A DNA stretch of 19,002 nt from an uncultured Clostridia bacterium (lineage in GTDB: Bacteria; Bacillota_A; Clostridia; TANB77; CAG-508). The notes under the pieces are model-generated. The model was given only the letters and a program-made list of their open reading frames with translations. It was not told the DNA's origin and did no database searches. The DNA lies in the NCBI GenBank assembly GCA_944393165.1, contig CALXZF010000045.1:1-19002 (forward strand). The letters run 5' to 3'. Below, piece after piece: positions 7,376 through 15,612 of this stretch (its first letter is position 1; each line of letters starts with the position of its first letter). Position numbers and translations under genes: made by a program.

Positions 7376-7420
7376 AGGAGCATAAAAACATACGGAAATA
7401 AGAGATTGGAGGAAAGTACA

Positions 7421-8395
7421 GTGATAGAAGTAAAAAATGTCACAAAAAAGTATGGATCTACCATTGCTGTTGATAACATCAGTTTTGATGTGAAAGATGG
7501 AGAAGTGGTAGGATTTTTAGGCCCAAATGGAGCTGGAAAAAGTACAACTATGAATATGATTACAGGATTCATAGAACCAACAGCAGGCCAGATTATAGTA
7601 AATGGAAATGATATTTCTAAAAAACCTAGAAAAGCTAAAAAAGAGATAGGTTATATGCCAGAAAATGTTCCATTATATAATGAACTTACACCAAAAGAAT
7701 TTATTACATATATGGCAGAGCTAAAATTAGTAAAAAGAAACGAAAGAAAAGAAGAAGTAGATAAGGTCTTGAAAGAAACTGGCTTAGAGGAAGTAAAGAA
7801 TAAATTAATTAGGAACTTATCTAGAGGGTATAAGCAAAGAGTTAGCCTAGCAGGAGCTTTGGTTGGTAATCCAGATGTTATTATACTAGATGAACCAACA
7901 GTAGGTCTTGATCCAAAACAAATAACAGAAATTAGAAATTTAATAAAAAAATTAGGAAAGAAACATACTGTTATTTTGAGTTCACATATTTTGTCTGAAG
8001 TTAGCCAAATTTGTGAAAGAGTTATAATAATTAATAAAGGAAAAATAATAGCAATAGATACACCAGAAAATTTGGAAAAATCAACAAGAGAGAAAAATAG
8101 CATATCTATAACTGTTGAAGATCCTAAAAACAATATGCAAAATCTAAAAGAAAAAATTAAAGAAATAGATGAAATAGAACTTGTAAAAGATAATGATGAC
8201 GGAACGAAACAATATGTAATAACAACATCTTCAAATATAGATTTAAGAAAGAAATTATTTGAAATTCTTCCAAAAGAAGAAATAGTAATTTTTGAACTTA
8301 AAAAAGTTGAAACTACATTAGAAGATGCATTTATAAAATTGATTGATGCAACAAAATTAGTAGAGAATAACGATAAAAAGGAGGAGAAAAAATAA
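7421..8395 (+). CDS. ABC transporter ATP-binding protein (ABC-2/Gld type)
   Basis: The 324-aa ATPase subunit has Walker A GPNGAGKST (34-42), signature LSRGYKQR, and Walker B VIILDEPTVGLDPKQ followed by the H-loop ILSSH. After the ATPase domain (about 1-220) a further 100 residues form the C-terminal extension common in drug, lantibiotic and Gld-type ABC-2 systems. The frame opens at TTG 7406, but GGAGG at 7408-7412 fixes the start at GTG 7421 (8-nt spacing). Its stop TAA overlaps the ATG of the permease by one base, so the two are translationally coupled. With the two following genes it forms a complete exporter-like complex; the substrate is unknown. Confidence 0.92.
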   Translation: MIEVKNVTKKYGSTIAVDNISFDVKDGEVVGFLGPNGAGKSTTMNMITGFIEPTAGQIIVNGNDISKKPRKAKKEIGYMPENVPLYNELTPKEFITYMAELKLVKRNERKEEVDKVLKETGLEEVKNKLIRNLSRGYKQRVSLAGALVGNPDVIILDEPTVGLDPKQITEIRNLIKKLGKKHTVILSSHILSEVSQICERVIIINKGKIIAIDTPENLEKSTREKNSISITVEDPKNNMQNLKEKIKEIDEIELVKDNDDGTKQYVITTSSNIDLRKKLFEILPKEEIVIFELKKVETTLEDAFIKLIDATKLVENNDKKEEKK

Positions 8396-9078
8396 TGTGG
8401 ACAGTATTTAAAAAAGAGTTAAAAACTTATTTTTTATCTCCAATTGGATATATTTCAATAGGTATTTTTATGCTAATGTATAGTATATTTTTCTATTTAA
8501 CAACAATAACATATGGCTCAGTATTTATGGGAGATTTATATTATGCATCAGCAAGATATGGACTATTATTAATGATACCTCTTCTTACTATGAGAATGTT
8601 TTCAGAGGAAAGAAAAAATGGAACAGAGCAATTACTTTTAACATCTCCTAGGAGTGTTACATCAATTGTCCTTGGAAAATTTTTAGCAGCAGTAGCAGTA
8701 ATTGTTATCACTTTATTATTATCAATCATATATGCGGTAATAATAAGCTTCTTTGGAAATGTAAACATACCAACTTTAATTGTTACCATGTTAGGATTCT
8801 TATTAGTAGCAATGGCTGCAATTTCTATAGGTATGCTTGCATCTAGTATAACAGAAAACCAAATAATAGCAGCAATTATAACAATAGTTGTTCTAGTAGC
8901 ACCATGGTTTTTAGTAGATATGAGCGAAATCTTTTCAAGTATTGATTTAATAGATATGTTCATAAAATTCCCAAGCGGTTTAATATCAATAGCTGATACA
9001 GTTAAATTAATTTCAATAACTGTAATGTGCATTTTGATAACGATAATATTAATAAAAAGAAGAAAAATGGTAAAATAG
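8395..9078 (+). CDS. ABC-2 type permease (GldF-like)
   Basis: The 227-aa integral membrane protein has six hydrophobic segments and the ABC-2 pattern: an N-terminal WTVFKKELKTYFLSPIGYI with the cytosolic coupling helix, MRMFSEERKNGTEQLLLTSPRS after the second helix, and VLGKFLAA before the third. ERKNGTEQLLLTSP is typical of permeases paired with GldG-like auxiliary proteins. It overlaps the ATPase gene by 1 nt, with AAGGAGGAG inside the end of that gene serving it. The next gene starts 12 nt downstream. Confidence 0.9.
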   Translation: MWTVFKKELKTYFLSPIGYISIGIFMLMYSIFFYLTTITYGSVFMGDLYYASARYGLLLMIPLLTMRMFSEERKNGTEQLLLTSPRSVTSIVLGKFLAAVAVIVITLLLSIIYAVIISFFGNVNIPTLIVTMLGFLLVAMAAISIGMLASSITENQIIAAIITIVVLVAPWFLVDMSEIFSSIDLIDMFIKFPSGLISIADTVKLISITVMCILITIILIKRRKMVK

Positions 9079-9090
9079 GAGGTGAGATAA

Positions 9091-10677
9091 GTGAAAGAAG
9101 AAAATAAGCAAGAAAAACTAAAAAAAGAAGAGAAAGCAAAGTTGAAAGCAGAGAAAAAAGAAAATAAAGAAAAGAATAAAGAGATTAAGAAAAGTGTAAA
9201 AAATGATGATAACAAAGAGCTAATAGTAAAAAAAGAGCATAAAAAGAGAATTGGAACAGGTAAATGGCTAAGACAAACATCATTAACTGCATTGTTGATT
9301 TTAATAATAGTTGCAGTTTGCATAGGAATCAATATTTTAGTAGAAAATGCAAACTTAACAGATTTTGATTTTACAGAAGATAAAATATATAGTTTGTCTG
9401 ACCAATCAAAATCTATTGCAGAATCAATTGACCAAGATGTAGAAATCATATTGGTAAATATGACTGAATCTCAAGAAGATTATGCAAAAAAATACAATAG
9501 TGTAAATGACAGAATAACAGTTGAGACAATAGATGACCTTACAGCAAGGCCAGATATAGCTGATGAATATAGTTTGACAGCAGATAGTTATGCAATAATT
9601 GTTAGAAGCGGAGATAAATCTAAAGTTCTTTCAAGCTATGATTTATATACCATAGATTACACTACTTATGAGCAAAAAGATATAACAGAAGAAGCATTAA
9701 CAAATGCTATTATAGATGTTACTACAGACGAAAAACCAATCATATACAATTTAACAGGACACAATAAATATGGTTCAGATTATTTCTATTATTTTATACA
9801 AGACTTAGAAGATGAAGCATATGAATTTAATGATTTAGATTTGTTAACTGCAGGAGAGATACCAGAAGATTGTTCAGTATTAATGATTACTACATTGGCA
9901 GAAGACATAACAGAAGCAGAAAGAGATGCTATATTAGATTATATTAATAAAGGTGGAAAAATTATATTATTCACTGATCCAAACACAACTGGTGAAGAAA
10001 TGCCAAACTTCCAAGAAGTGTTAGATGAATATGGATTAAGTATTCCAGAAGGTGTAATGTTAGAGCAAGACGGAGATAGAATGCTTTCAGGAACTCCTTC
10101 AGCAATTCTTGTAACAGTAAGTCCATATACTAGTGTAACTCAAGAAACCAACATGAACATGAATGCTTGCTTTATGACAGCAGGTAAAATAGAAGTAGCA
10201 GATAGTGAAAAATTAGAAGAATTAGGAGTAGAAATAGAAACTTTGGCACAAACAAGTACAGAATCATTCTATAGAACAGATTATTCAATCCAAACAAATT
10301 CTAAAACGGATGATGACGAAGATTCACCTAGTGCTACAGTGGGAGCGCTAGCAAAAAAGACGATTGATGATGACACTACTTCAGAATTAATAGTATATTC
10401 AAATAATATTTTCATTACAAATTTAAGAATAGCAATTAGTCAAGAATATTATAGCTATGCATTGGATTTTTATAATAATGAAGATTTAGCAATGAATTCG
10501 ATTGCATATTTAACAGAAAGAGACAATATGATTACAATAAGAAAAGATACCGAAACTACAACATATACTGTTACTCAAGAGCAAAATACAATAATTTTAA
10601 CAATAATATTTGCAATACCTGCATTAATAGTAATATTTGGAATTGTAGTATGGATAATTAGAAGAAGAAAAAGGTAA
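9091..10677 (+). CDS. GldG-like ABC-associated protein (auxiliary substrate-binding/membrane subunit)
   Basis: The 528-aa protein starts with about 60 residues very rich in Lys and Glu (cytosolic), then a transmembrane segment (about 67-87) and the block DFTEDKIYSLSDQSKSIAES, characteristic of GldG/ABC_transp_aux proteins. A large extracytoplasmic region with the DUF4350-like strand KIILFTDP follows, then a C-terminal helix ending in IIRRRKR. Family members work with ABC-2 permeases, best known from the gliding/secretion apparatus of Bacteroidetes; there is no reason to infer gliding here. The GTG start has a perfect AGGAGGTGA site that overlaps the permease stop codon. The gene ends just before the terminator at 10685-10717. 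Confidence 0.88.
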   Translation: MKEENKQEKLKKEEKAKLKAEKKENKEKNKEIKKSVKNDDNKELIVKKEHKKRIGTGKWLRQTSLTALLILIIVAVCIGINILVENANLTDFDFTEDKIYSLSDQSKSIAESIDQDVEIILVNMTESQEDYAKKYNSVNDRITVETIDDLTARPDIADEYSLTADSYAIIVRSGDKSKVLSSYDLYTIDYTTYEQKDITEEALTNAIIDVTTDEKPIIYNLTGHNKYGSDYFYYFIQDLEDEAYEFNDLDLLTAGEIPEDCSVLMITTLAEDITEAERDAILDYINKGGKIILFTDPNTTGEEMPNFQEVLDEYGLSIPEGVMLEQDGDRMLSGTPSAILVTVSPYTSVTQETNMNMNACFMTAGKIEVADSEKLEELGVEIETLAQTSTESFYRTDYSIQTNSKTDDDEDSPSATVGALAKKTIDDDTTSELIVYSNNIFITNLRIAISQEYYSYALDFYNNEDLAMNSIAYLTERDNMITIRKDTETTTYTVTQEQNTIILTIIFAIPALIVIFGIVVWIIRRRKR

Positions 10678-10684
10678 TAAAATA

Positions 10685-10720
10685 AAAACCCCTTCATAAA
10701 TATTATGAGGGGGTTTTATT
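10685..10720 (+). terminator. ABC operon terminator that contains the ribosome binding site of the next gene
   Basis: A 13-bp stem (10685-10697 with 10705-10717, one G-U pair) with a 7-nt loop is followed by TTTTATTTTG. The 3' arm carries GAGGGGG (10707-10713), the only ribosome binding site for the TTG start at 10721. When the terminator folds, that site is buried. Confidence 0.8.
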
Positions 10721-11719
10721 TTGAAAAATAGTATAAAAGCAATCTTTGTTATAATAGGTACAATAATAGGAGCAGGTTTTGCTTCCGGACAGGAAATATA
10801 TAGCTTTTTTAATGTGTATGGAGAAAATGGATTAATAGGTGTATTATTATCTTGTGTTTTGATAGGACTTATAACATATAAAGCTCTAAAAAAGGCAAAT
10901 AAGCAAAATGTTAAATCATATAATGATTTTTTAGAAACAATGAAAATGCCAGAAATGGTGAAGAATATATTAAAAGTAATTATTAATATATTTCTGTTAA
11001 TGTCATTTTATATTATGGTAGCTGGGTTTAGTGCGTATTTTAAACAAGAATTCAACATACCTAGCATCATTACAGCAGTTATCATTTTGGCAATAGCATA
11101 TATTACATTTATGAAAAATATAGAAGGCATAGCCAATATAAATACAATAATTATTCCAATACTTATTTTAATAATTATTGGTCTTGGACTCAAAAGCAAT
11201 ATAGCAAATATTGTGGCTAATATGGATTTATCAAAAATAAATTTATCAGGAAACTGGATAATAAAATCAATTGAATATGCTAGTTACAATAGTATTTTGC
11301 TCATCCCAATGTTAATTAGCTTAAAAAAATATACTATAAATAATGAGAAAAAAATCAGTATCATAACAACAATAATTTTTTCAATGCTATCTTTAATTAT
11401 ATTTTTAGTAATGTTCAATGTGAGTGGATTAGAAAATATAGAAATACCATTAGTATATATAGCTAATAAATTTGGAAAAGTTTATAGTATGGTATATAGT
11501 ATTGTAATAATAGTTGCAATATATACTACTTTGATTTCGGCCGGCTTTGGATTTTTAAATAATTGCACAAAAACAAAAAGAAGTTATAAAATTTTAGCTG
11601 TAATTATATGCATATCTGCAATACTCATATCAAATATAAGTTTTTCTAAATTAGTAAACTTAACATATCCGGTATTTGGATTATTGGGATTTGCTCAACT
11701 TATTTATTTGCTAAAATAA
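10721..11719 (+). CDS. YkvI-family membrane transporter (APC superfamily)
   Basis: The 332-aa polytopic protein has about ten helices. The N-terminal block AIFVIIGTIIGAGFASGQEIYSFF is diagnostic: YkvI-family proteins share this glycine-rich unwound first helix with amino-acid/cation symporters of the APC superfamily. No substrate is known. The TTG at 10721 is chosen because the conserved N-terminus begins at once and GAGGGGG (10707-10713) lies 7 nt upstream. No separate promoter is visible in the 43-nt gap, so expression probably depends on read-through of the ABC operon terminator. The stop codon is directly followed by the structured element at 11722. Confidence 0.87.
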   Translation: MKNSIKAIFVIIGTIIGAGFASGQEIYSFFNVYGENGLIGVLLSCVLIGLITYKALKKANKQNVKSYNDFLETMKMPEMVKNILKVIINIFLLMSFYIMVAGFSAYFKQEFNIPSIITAVIILAIAYITFMKNIEGIANINTIIIPILILIIIGLGLKSNIANIVANMDLSKINLSGNWIIKSIEYASYNSILLIPMLISLKKYTINNEKKISIITTIIFSMLSLIIFLVMFNVSGLENIEIPLVYIANKFGKVYSMVYSIVIIVAIYTTLISAGFGFLNNCTKTKRSYKILAVIICISAILISNISFSKLVNLTYPVFGLLGFAQLIYLLK

Positions 11720-11721
11720 GT

Positions 11722-11934
11722 GTTACAATTCACAGTCGATTCACAGTCGATATTAATAGGCAAAGCACTGTATATTTTTAATTTCTGTTTTCGGCCCCCA
11801 ACATCGTACAAACTGTAAATGCTCAAATTCTTTTCGCATAACAGTTTGTAGACTTGTCGGTCCCCACCTTTAGCACTCAAACAGACATTAAAAATATACA
11901 GTGCTTTGCCTCAAAAGCGACCATGAATTGTAAC
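11722..11934. repeat. Structured intergenic element A with terminal inverted repeats
   Basis: A 213-bp element with perfect 11-bp terminal inverted repeats GTTACAATTCA/TGAATTGTAAC (11722-11732 and 11924-11934). Inside are 32-nt arms (11759-11790 and 11879-11910) that pair with one mismatch. Between these lies a second stem TACAAACTGT/ACAGTTTGTA (11807-11816 and 11841-11850). An 11-bp tandem duplication TTCACAGTCGA occupies 11729-11750. No open frame of note. It begins three bases after the YkvI gene stop. It resembles a non-autonomous mobile element or a structured RNA; see element B at 17104. Confidence 0.75.
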
Positions 11935-11964
11935 CAAAATTAAATGAATTATATAAAAGACTAC

Positions 11965-11993
11965 TTGTTTAAAATAAAAAATTATAATAAAAT
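11965..11993 (+). promoter_or_regulatory. Probable SigA-type promoter for the DUF5711-CvpA unit
   Basis: TTGTTT (11965-11970), a 17-nt spacer and TAAAAT (11988-11993), 94 nt upstream of the TTG start at 12088. Confidence 0.5.
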
Positions 11994-12087
11994 AGAGTGG
12001 AAATAGAAAACAAAAATTACTTTTATAAATCTATTGAAAAAAAGCACGAAAACTGATATAAATAGTACAAGCAAAGGAGGAATAATT

Positions 12088-13287
12088 TTGAAAGATATAG
12101 ATAACATTTATACTATTACAGAAAATAATGATAAAAAACCAAAAAAGAATATTAATAAAAAGAGAATGATAATAGCTATATCTATTGGGATTATTCTTGT
12201 AATTGTGGCAGTTACGGCACTTTTATATTATTCTAGTAGAGATGTTAGAAGTTTTCTAGACCAATATTTATTTAGAAAAAACATAACACAAGAAAGATTG
12301 GAGACTATCGAGCTAAACTATGATTCAAACATAAATGTTTTTGCATATAATAGATATATTTGTATACTTGCAGAAAATAAGCTAATGGAATATAGCTCGT
12401 CTGGAAATTTAGAAAATGAAATTGATTTGGAGATAAATAATCCTGTCTATGATGTAAATAATAGATATATAGCAATTAGCGAAAAAAATGGTTCACAACT
12501 GAATTTGATTTCTGATTCAAAGATTTTATGGACAAAGGATGTTGAAGGAAACATATCAAAAATTAATGTTAATGATAATGGCTATGTAAGTGTTATAATT
12601 ACTGGAACAGCATATAAATCTGTAATTGCAACATATGATAATAATGGAAATGAATTATTTAAAAGATATTTAGCTACAAATACTGTAGTAGATACAACAA
12701 TATCTAATGACAACAAATATTTAGCATTCGCTGAAGTGGAAACAAGTGGAACAACAATTCAATCAAATATAAAAGTGGTTTCAGTTGAAGAACCTTCAGA
12801 GTCAGTTATTTACACTTATACAGCAGATTCTAATAAACTAATTATAAACATAGAATATCAAGGAAACAATCAAATAATTTGTATGTTTGATAATGAAATA
12901 ACTTCAATTCAAAATGAAACTAATACCGTATTAATGAATTTAGATGAAAGTGGAAAAAATATAAATTTTGCTAACATAGAGCTAAACAATTTTGTATATA
13001 GAGCAATAGAGCAAAATGAAGGGCTTTTTAATACAAATACAGTATTAGAAATGAAAAGCACAACTAGTGATAGAAATGTAGTGTACACAGTTGAAGGAGC
13101 AGCAAAAGATGTGTATAGCTATAATAATGTTATTGCCGTAAGTTTGGGACAAGAAATTGAATTTGTTAACATAAGTGGCTGGCTATTAAAAAGTTATACA
13201 TCATTACAAGAAGTACAAAATGTTGTATTAGGAAATGGTGTAGCAGGAATTGTATATCAAGATAGAGTGGAATTAGTAAATTTATAA
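12088..13287 (+). CDS. Membrane-anchored beta-propeller-like protein (DUF5711-like)
   Basis: The 399-aa protein has a basic cytosolic N-terminus, one transmembrane helix (about 27-48) and a large external domain. That domain is made of repeated strands in which short hydrophobic blades alternate with N-G-x and D-x-N turns (for example YNRYICILAENKLMEYSSSG, NNRYIAISEKNGSQLNLIS, NDNKYLAFAEVE), a WD40/propeller-like pattern. This fits the DUF5711 family of Clostridia, of unknown function. The open frame reaches up to a TTG at 12034, but AAAGGAGG at 12073-12080 points to the TTG at 12088 (7-nt spacing). CvpA follows after 138 nt with no terminator between, so co-transcription is likely. Confidence 0.75.
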   Translation: MKDIDNIYTITENNDKKPKKNINKKRMIIAISIGIILVIVAVTALLYYSSRDVRSFLDQYLFRKNITQERLETIELNYDSNINVFAYNRYICILAENKLMEYSSSGNLENEIDLEINNPVYDVNNRYIAISEKNGSQLNLISDSKILWTKDVEGNISKINVNDNGYVSVIITGTAYKSVIATYDNNGNELFKRYLATNTVVDTTISNDNKYLAFAEVETSGTTIQSNIKVVSVEEPSESVIYTYTADSNKLIINIEYQGNNQIICMFDNEITSIQNETNTVLMNLDESGKNINFANIELNNFVYRAIEQNEGLFNTNTVLEMKSTTSDRNVVYTVEGAAKDVYSYNNVIAVSLGQEIEFVNISGWLLKSYTSLQEVQNVVLGNGVAGIVYQDRVELVNL

Positions 13288-13425
13288 TAATTCTTGCACG
13301 ATAGTAAATAATTAAGCACTCAAATAAAATTTATCAAGAACACATTCCTAATAAAAAATAAAGTTCTGGAATGTAACAATAATGACAAAAAGCAATTTAG
13401 AAAAACACAAGAAGGAGGTGGAAAA

Positions 13426-14064
13426 ATGGCAATTGTAGTAGACATAGTAATTTTAGCAATATTAGTTTTATGTGTAATAATTGGATATGTAAGAGGATTA
13501 ACTGGTTCATTAATAAAAATAGTATCATTTGTACTAGCAATAGTTATTGCATTTGTATTATTTGTTCCAGTGTCATCATTAATTATAGACAATACTCAGA
13601 TAGATGAAAATATTGAAAATTCAATTAGGGAAGCTATAGTACAAGACAGTGAAGGCAAAGAGGAAAATATGCCAGAAACAATTACAGATTACATTGTACA
13701 AAAAGTAGATGAAGCATCTGATGATGCAAAAGAAGCTGTTGCAGATAATACAGCAAGAGAGGTTGCAGTAACAATAGTAAAAGCAGGAACTTGGTTAATA
13801 TTATTTATAGTAGCAAGAATATTGTTGATTTTCCTAAGATTTATAACATCACTTATAACAAAATTACCAATAATAAAACAATTTGATAAATTAGGCGGTG
13901 TAATATATGGAATATTAGAAGCACTAATAATAATTTATGTATTACTTGCAATTATATCATTCATATCTCCAATGATGAATGGAACACTTGCTAATGCAAT
14001 AGATGATTCATTTATAGGAAGCATGATGTATAATAATAACATATTATTAAAGATTATATTTTAA
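13426..14064 (+). CDS. cvpA: CvpA-family membrane protein
   Basis: The 212-aa protein shows the CvpA pattern: the N-terminal block VDIVILAILVLCVIIGYVRG with the GYxRG turn, a second helix (about 27-50), a charged acidic loop (about 55-105) and two C-terminal helices, including the KLGGVIYGILEA motif before the last. CvpA is associated with colicin V export and envelope homeostasis in enterobacteria; its role in Clostridia is unclear. The ATG has AGGAGG at 13413-13418 with 7-nt spacing. It lies downstream of the DUF5711-like gene and ends in a strong terminator. Confidence 0.88.
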   Translation: MAIVVDIVILAILVLCVIIGYVRGLTGSLIKIVSFVLAIVIAFVLFVPVSSLIIDNTQIDENIENSIREAIVQDSEGKEENMPETITDYIVQKVDEASDDAKEAVADNTAREVAVTIVKAGTWLILFIVARILLIFLRFITSLITKLPIIKQFDKLGGVIYGILEALIIIYVLLAIISFISPMMNGTLANAIDDSFIGSMMYNNNILLKIIF

Positions 14065-14082
14065 ATAGTAAAATTTATGAAG

Positions 14083-14111
14083 AAAGACACTTGAAAAAGT
14101 GTCTTTTTTTT
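14083..14111 (+). terminator. Rho-independent terminator after cvpA
   Basis: A perfect 10-bp stem AAAGACACTT/AAGTGTCTTT (14083-14092 and 14097-14106) with a GAAA tetraloop, followed by five more T's. Confidence 0.93.
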
Positions 14112-14131
14112 CAAAAAAATGACTCAAAATG

Positions 14132-14160
14132 TTGATATTACAAAAAAAGTTTAGTATAAT
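14132..14160 (+). promoter_or_regulatory. SigA-type promoter of the LCP gene
   Basis: TTGATA (14132-14137), a 17-nt spacer and TATAAT (14155-14160), 34 nt upstream of the TTG start codon. Confidence 0.75.
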
Positions 14161-14194
14161 GTAGAACATATTATGGAAATAGGAGTGAATTGTC

Positions 14195-15511
14195 TTGAAG
14201 AAAGAATCTAAAGAAGAAAAAGTTAATAAAAAGGGGAAAAAGAAAAAACATATTTTTTTAAAAGTAGTATTAGTATTACTTTTTATAATTATCATTGCAG
14301 GAGTAGTATTTGCAGTTAAAGTACAGCAAAATGGAGGGGGACTTCAAGGAGTTTTAAAAACCAGCTTAGGACATGACAATGAAACTGTAGAGCAGTTAGA
14401 CAAAATATATTGTTTAATATTAGGACAAAGTGAAAATTTAACAGACACAATAATGCTAGCATCATATGATCCAAAAACACAAGAAGCAGCATTGTTATCA
14501 ATTCCAAGAGATACATTTATTGGAGATAATAAATATTATGCTTCAGCATGGGATAAGATAAATGCAGTATATCAAACTGGAGTTGAAAACACATTAGAAG
14601 ATGTTAGAGAATTAACAGGAATAAATGTACAATACTATTTAAAAGTAGATACTGAAGCATTAAAAGTTTTAGTAGATGAAATAGGTGGAGTATATTTTGA
14701 AGTTCCAATAGATATGCATTATACAGATAGAAGGCAAAACCTTTATATTGATTTAAAAGCAGGATATCAACTATTAGACGGAGATAAAGCAGAACAAGTA
14801 GTTCGTTTTAGACATAACTCAGACGGTACAACATATCCATATGAATATGGTGGAGAAGATTTAGGAAGAATGAGAACACAAAGAGCATTCTTAACAGCTT
14901 TGCTAGAACAAACAATACAAAACATGGATGTAAATACTATATTTAGTTTCCTTGATATAGCTGAACAATATGTAGAAACAAACCTAGACTTCGATGCAAT
15001 AAAAGATTATGTACCATATGTGTTAGATTTTGATATAGATAACCTAAAAACAGCAACATTACCAGGAATAGCAGAAGAATCACCTGGAACTGGAGTATGG
15101 ATTTACACACCATATGAAGATGAAGTAAAAGAAACTGTAAATGAATTATTCTATGGAATAGAGCCAGAAGATGAAACTGATGCCAATACCATAGACGGAA
15201 ACACAGTTGCCACTGACGACACTGATAATACAAATAACACTTCAGATATAAGTATAGAAGTATTAAATGGAAGCGGAAGCTCAAGTAAGCTAAGTGAAGT
15301 TGTAGCAAAACTTGAAGCTGAAGGATATGAAGTGGCACAAACTGGAAATACTTCTAGTACAAGCAATACAACGATAATAGATAGAGGCAATGTATCAGAT
15401 GAAGATTTAACAAAAATTCAAGAAGCACTACATATAGATAGTGTAACTTCAGGAGATTCAACAATAAACGAAAGACTTACTATAATAATAGGAACAGACT
15501 ATGTAATGTAA
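14195..15511 (+). CDS. LytR-CpsA-Psr (LCP) family cell-wall polymer ligase with LytR_C domain
   Basis: LCP enzymes transfer undecaprenyl-linked glycopolymers (teichoic acids, capsule) to peptidoglycan on the outer membrane face. The 438-aa protein has a Lys-rich N-terminus, one transmembrane helix (about 20-41) and an LCP domain (about 65-320). Visible motifs are LTDTIMLASYDP, SIPRDTFI with the phosphate-binding Arg, GGVYFEVPIDM, RFRHNSDGTTYPYEYGGEDLGRMRTQRAFL. After a Thr/Asn/Asp-rich linker comes a LytR_C domain (about 352-438, beginning ISIEVLNGSG). The TTG start at 14195 has AGGAG at 14181-14185. The gene is monocistronic, with its own promoter, and converges on the D,D-carboxypeptidase gene, another wall-maturation enzyme. 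Confidence 0.95.
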   Translation: MKKESKEEKVNKKGKKKKHIFLKVVLVLLFIIIIAGVVFAVKVQQNGGGLQGVLKTSLGHDNETVEQLDKIYCLILGQSENLTDTIMLASYDPKTQEAALLSIPRDTFIGDNKYYASAWDKINAVYQTGVENTLEDVRELTGINVQYYLKVDTEALKVLVDEIGGVYFEVPIDMHYTDRRQNLYIDLKAGYQLLDGDKAEQVVRFRHNSDGTTYPYEYGGEDLGRMRTQRAFLTALLEQTIQNMDVNTIFSFLDIAEQYVETNLDFDAIKDYVPYVLDFDIDNLKTATLPGIAEESPGTGVWIYTPYEDEVKETVNELFYGIEPEDETDANTIDGNTVATDDTDNTNNTSDISIEVLNGSGSSSKLSEVVAKLEAEGYEVAQTGNTSSTSNTTIIDRGNVSDEDLTKIQEALHIDSVTSGDSTINERLTIIIGTDYVM

Positions 15512-15570
15512 TTCAATATTATAAAACAGGTTGACATATTTAGTAGAAAGTGAGAGATTATTCTATTAAA

Positions 15571-15605
15571 TAAAAAATTCACAGTAAGCTTAGGCTTACT
15601 GTGAA
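15571..15605 (-). terminator. Terminator of the D,D-carboxypeptidase gene
   Basis: A perfect 12-bp stem (15578-15589 with 15594-15605) and a 4-nt loop, followed on the minus strand by six T's (complement of 15572-15577), eight bases beyond that gene's stop codon. The plus strand lacks a T-run, so it serves the LCP gene less well. Confidence 0.82.
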
Positions 15606-15612
15606 AAATAAA

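Noticed and set aside
7218..7420. Mn-sensing yybP-ykoY riboswitch upstream of the GDT1-like gene
   Set aside because: I looked for the conserved GGGGAGUAG- and GGGAGACC-type boxes by eye and found neither; only the small hairpin near the start is present.
8541..9449. 302-codon open frame on the minus strand
   Set aside because: It is antisense to the ABC permease and GldG-like genes, which have family motifs, ribosome binding sites and coupling. Its Ser/Phe/Ile-rich, low-complexity composition is that of a shadow frame.
12034..12087. Upstream TTG as start of the DUF5711-like gene
   Set aside because: AAAGGAGG at 12073-12080 lies within it and correctly serves the TTG at 12088.
14943..15390. 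Minus-strand open frames of 131 and 79 codons inside the LCP gene
   Set aside because: Leu/His/Gln-rich low-complexity products antisense to conserved LCP and LytR_C coding sequence; no ribosome binding site.
15531..15560. TTGACA at 15531 as a promoter
   Set aside because: No acceptable -10 box at 16-18 nt, and no gene in the correct orientation downstream.
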